From: DATLEX01 sp035525015
GTDB lineage: Bacteria > Acidobacteriota > Thermoanaerobaculia > Gp7-AA8
Assembly: GCA_035525015.1 (NCBI GenBank)
Contig: DATLFC010000132.1
Location: 1 to 15,214 of the forward strand
Reading direction: 5' to 3'
DNA length: 15,214 nucleotides
Positions 13,478 through 15,214 of the stretch are shown piece by piece. The notes beneath the pieces are model-generated. The model worked only from the letters and a program-made list of their open reading frames with translations. It was not told where the DNA came from and made no database searches. The translations under genes and the position numbers were made by a program. Position 1 is the first letter of the stretch. Every line of letters starts with the position of its first letter.

Positions 13478-14770
13478 ATGTCACAGAATCATTCGCGCGT
13501 CGCTGTCATCCGTGGTGTCCGCACCCCCTTCGCCAAGTCGGGAACCGTCTACGCCCGCCTTAGCGCCCTCGATCTCGGGAAGTTCGCCGTGGCGGAGCTG
13601 ATCGAGCGCTCCGGGATCGATCCAAAGGACGTTCAGGAGGTGGTCTTCGGCAACGTGATCCCCTCCGTGAAGGCGCCCAACATCGCGCGGGAGATCGTCC
13701 TCGGCACCGGCCTTCCGCGCAAGATCCCCGGCTTCACCATCGGCAAGGCCTGCGCCTCGGCGAATCAGGCCATCAGCTCGGCGTCCGATCTGATCTTCCG
13801 CGGCTACGCGGACGTCGTGGTGGCGGGGGGAGCGGAGTCGCTCTCCGACATACCGATTCTCTTCTCGCGCAACATGGCCGAGGCGTTCATGGGGGCGAAC
13901 AAGGCGAAGAGTGCGCTGGCTCGCGTCGGCGCGTTCAAGAAGGTGCGGCCGAAAGATCTGCTGCCCGACACGCCGGCCATCGCCGAGTCGACCACCGGCC
14001 TGACCATGGGCGAGTCGGCCGAGAAAATGGCGAAGGAGAACGGCATCACGCGTGAGGCGCAGGACCGTTTCGCGCTGCAGAGCCATACCCGCGCCGCCGA
14101 AGCGACCGCCGGCGGCCGGTTCAAGGACGAGGTGATGACGGTCGTCGTGCCGCCGTCGTTCGACAACGTCGTCGAAGCCGACAACCTGATTCGCGCGGAC
14201 ACGACTCTCGAATCGCTATCGAAGCTGAAGCCGGTGTTCGATCGCAAGTACGGCACGATCACCGCGGGGAACGCCTCGCCGCTGACCGACGGCGCCGCGG
14301 CGGTGCTGCTGATGGCCGAGGAGAAGGCGAAGTCGCTGGGCCTGGAGCCGATCGGCTATATCCGCAGCTATGCCTACGCCGCGCTCGATCCCTTCGATCA
14401 GCTTCTGCAGGGGCCGGTCTTTGCACTGCCCGTCGCGCTCGAGCGGGCGGGCGTGCAGCTGAAGGACATCGGCGTGATCGAGATGCACGAGGCGTTTGCC
14501 GCGCAGGTGCTGTCGAACATCCAGTGGATGGGATCGAAGAAGATCGCGCAGGAGAAGCTGGGACGCAGCGAGCCGGTCGGCGAGATCGATCCCGAAAAGA
14601 TCAACCGCACCGGCGGCTCGATCGCGCTCGGTCATCCGTTCGGCGCGACGGGCGCGCGCATCGTCACCACCGTCTGCAACGAGCTGCAGCGGACCGGCGA
14701 GCAGTACGCCCTCGTCACGGTCTGCGCCGCGGGGGGGATGGGGGCGGCGATGGTGCTCGAGCGCGAGTGA
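13478..14770 (+). CDS. fadI: 3-ketoacyl-CoA thiolase, FadI type
   Basis: A 430-residue thiolase closely following E. coli FadI (436 residues) along its whole length. It cleaves 3-ketoacyl-CoA to acetyl-CoA and a shortened acyl-CoA, the last step of fatty-acid beta-oxidation. Catalytic residues are visible: nucleophile C92 (KACASANQA), H337 in MHEAFAAQ, H386 in GHPFGATG, and C416 in VCAAGGMGAAM. FadI-branch segments include RVAVIRGVRTPFAKSGT, APNIAREIVLGTGLPRKIPG and TGLTMGESAEKMAKENGITR. The frame is open upstream to 13055 but that is pgl antisense; ATG 13478 gives MSQNHSRVAVIRG. The ribosome site is poor (CCGGGCG), and TTATAT at 13461-13466, just outside the inverted repeat, may be a -10 giving a very short leader. 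The alpha-subunit partner (FadJ-like hydratase/dehydrogenase) is not in the window. Confidence 0.95.
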   Translation: MSQNHSRVAVIRGVRTPFAKSGTVYARLSALDLGKFAVAELIERSGIDPKDVQEVVFGNVIPSVKAPNIAREIVLGTGLPRKIPGFTIGKACASANQAISSASDLIFRGYADVVVAGGAESLSDIPILFSRNMAEAFMGANKAKSALARVGAFKKVRPKDLLPDTPAIAESTTGLTMGESAEKMAKENGITREAQDRFALQSHTRAAEATAGGRFKDEVMTVVVPPSFDNVVEADNLIRADTTLESLSKLKPVFDRKYGTITAGNASPLTDGAAAVLLMAEEKAKSLGLEPIGYIRSYAYAALDPFDQLLQGPVFALPVALERAGVQLKDIGVIEMHEAFAAQVLSNIQWMGSKKIAQEKLGRSEPVGEIDPEKINRTGGSIALGHPFGATGARIVTTVCNELQRTGEQYALVTVCAAGGMGAAMVLERE

Positions 14771-14778
14771 ACCGCCGG

Positions 14779-15214
14779 TCACTCCGCCGGGGCGATCTGC
14801 GCCACCAGCAGCGTGCGGTCCGTGCCGGGAACGTTCGGGCCGGGCGCGAAGCTCACGACGCGCATGCCGTGCTCGCGCGCGATCCGATCGAGCGTTCCCG
14901 GATCGGTCTCGACGCCGACCACCCCTCCGGGGAAACGCCGCAACCTCTCCTCGAAGCGACGCAGATCGCCGCCGCGCACGACGATTCTGTCGGGGCGGAC
15001 ATCGGGCATGGCCAGGCGAAGACCGAGCCGGATCGTTGGTGAGACCACCTGAATTTCGCGCGGAAGGACGATGAGCACCGGCTCTCCCCTCGCTGAGGCC
15101 TGCACGGTGGCGCGGACGAAGCGGTCGGGAGGATCGCTGGACAGATAGACGTAGACGCGGCGGCGGACGAGGTGCTGCCCCCACGCATCGGTTCGAGCCA
15201 GCTGCTCGGCGGCG
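14779..15214 (-). CDS. C-terminal part of an unrecognised protein
   Basis: The frame is open from the right edge to a TGA at 14779, giving the last 144 residues; the N-terminus lies outside the window. The part beginning at GTG 15105 is only an internal codon, since the frame runs on upstream without a stop (AAEQLARTDAWGQHLVRRRV then YVYLSSDPPDRFVRA). The segment reads as alternating alpha/beta: EPVLIVLPREIQVVSPTIRL, RPDRIVVRGGDLRRFEERLR, then GGVVGVETDPGTLDRIAREH, and a final TLLVAQIAPAE strand. No membrane segment, catalytic motif or cofactor site stands out. I do not recognise a family; a C-terminal soluble domain of a membrane glycosyltransferase is one thought, with little support. Its stop is eight bases from the convergent thiolase stop. 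Confidence 0.65.
   Translation of the reverse strand, partial: AAEQLARTDAWGQHLVRRRVYVYLSSDPPDRFVRATVQASARGEPVLIVLPREIQVVSPTIRLGLRLAMPDVRPDRIVVRGGDLRRFEERLRRFPGGVVGVETDPGTLDRIAREHGMRVVSFAPGPNVPGTDRTLLVAQIAPAE

Overview
The window is high-GC bacterial chromosome with tightly packed, short-intergenic genes on both strands. Nothing in it fixes the taxon. The mix of genes (a BlaI/M56-peptidase operon with a non-penicillin C-terminal region, a VIT/von Willebrand A/TPR secreted protein, a ~1,070-residue secreted Ig/BACON-like protein, SIMPL-domain protein, small disordered protein) resembles uncultured soil or sediment Acidobacteriota such as Thermoanaerobaculia; this is inference from recalled family distributions. 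No tRNA, rRNA, CRISPR array, insertion sequence or prophage gene was found.

Layout. 1-1486, minus strand: the start of an RND-efflux periplasmic adaptor running off the left edge, a small disordered protein with a hairpin terminator-like structure behind it, and a secreted SIMPL-domain protein. 1572-2221: a small ferredoxin (+) and a stand-alone response-regulator receiver protein (-), whose stop codons overlap tail to tail. 2284-3503 (+): a small three-helix membrane protein two bases ahead of a PlsC/YihG-type lysophospholipid acyltransferase. 3588-6373 (+): a clear regulatory module, consisting of a sigma70-like promoter with a perfect palindromic BlaI-type operator in its spacer, a BlaI/MecI-family repressor, an M56 (BlaR1-type) membrane metallopeptidase, and a secreted protein. 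The last two share about four copies each of a ~29-residue VTPxYV-type repeat, and all three genes overlap by the ATGA pattern.

6375-9283 (-): a secreted VIT-vWA-TPR protein whose last, DUF2135/YfaP-like domain lies in another reading frame, so the gene is frameshifted here or the sequence has an error. 9423-12629 (+): a very large secreted beta-sandwich protein. 12665-13366 (-): 6-phosphogluconolactonase. 13370-13459: a perfect 25-bp inverted repeat wedged between the divergent pgl and thiolase starts. 13478-14770 (+): a FadI-type 3-ketoacyl-CoA thiolase. 14779-15214 (-): the C-terminal part of an unrecognised protein running off the right edge.

The best candidate for something little described is the BlaI/M56/repeat-protein operon. 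It has the repressor, operator and protease of a beta-lactam-type proteolytic switch, but the sensor is replaced by a repeat array that is also made as a separate exported protein. The main uncertainties are the frameshift near 6783-6806, several non-ATG starts, and the identity of the two edge-truncated genes.
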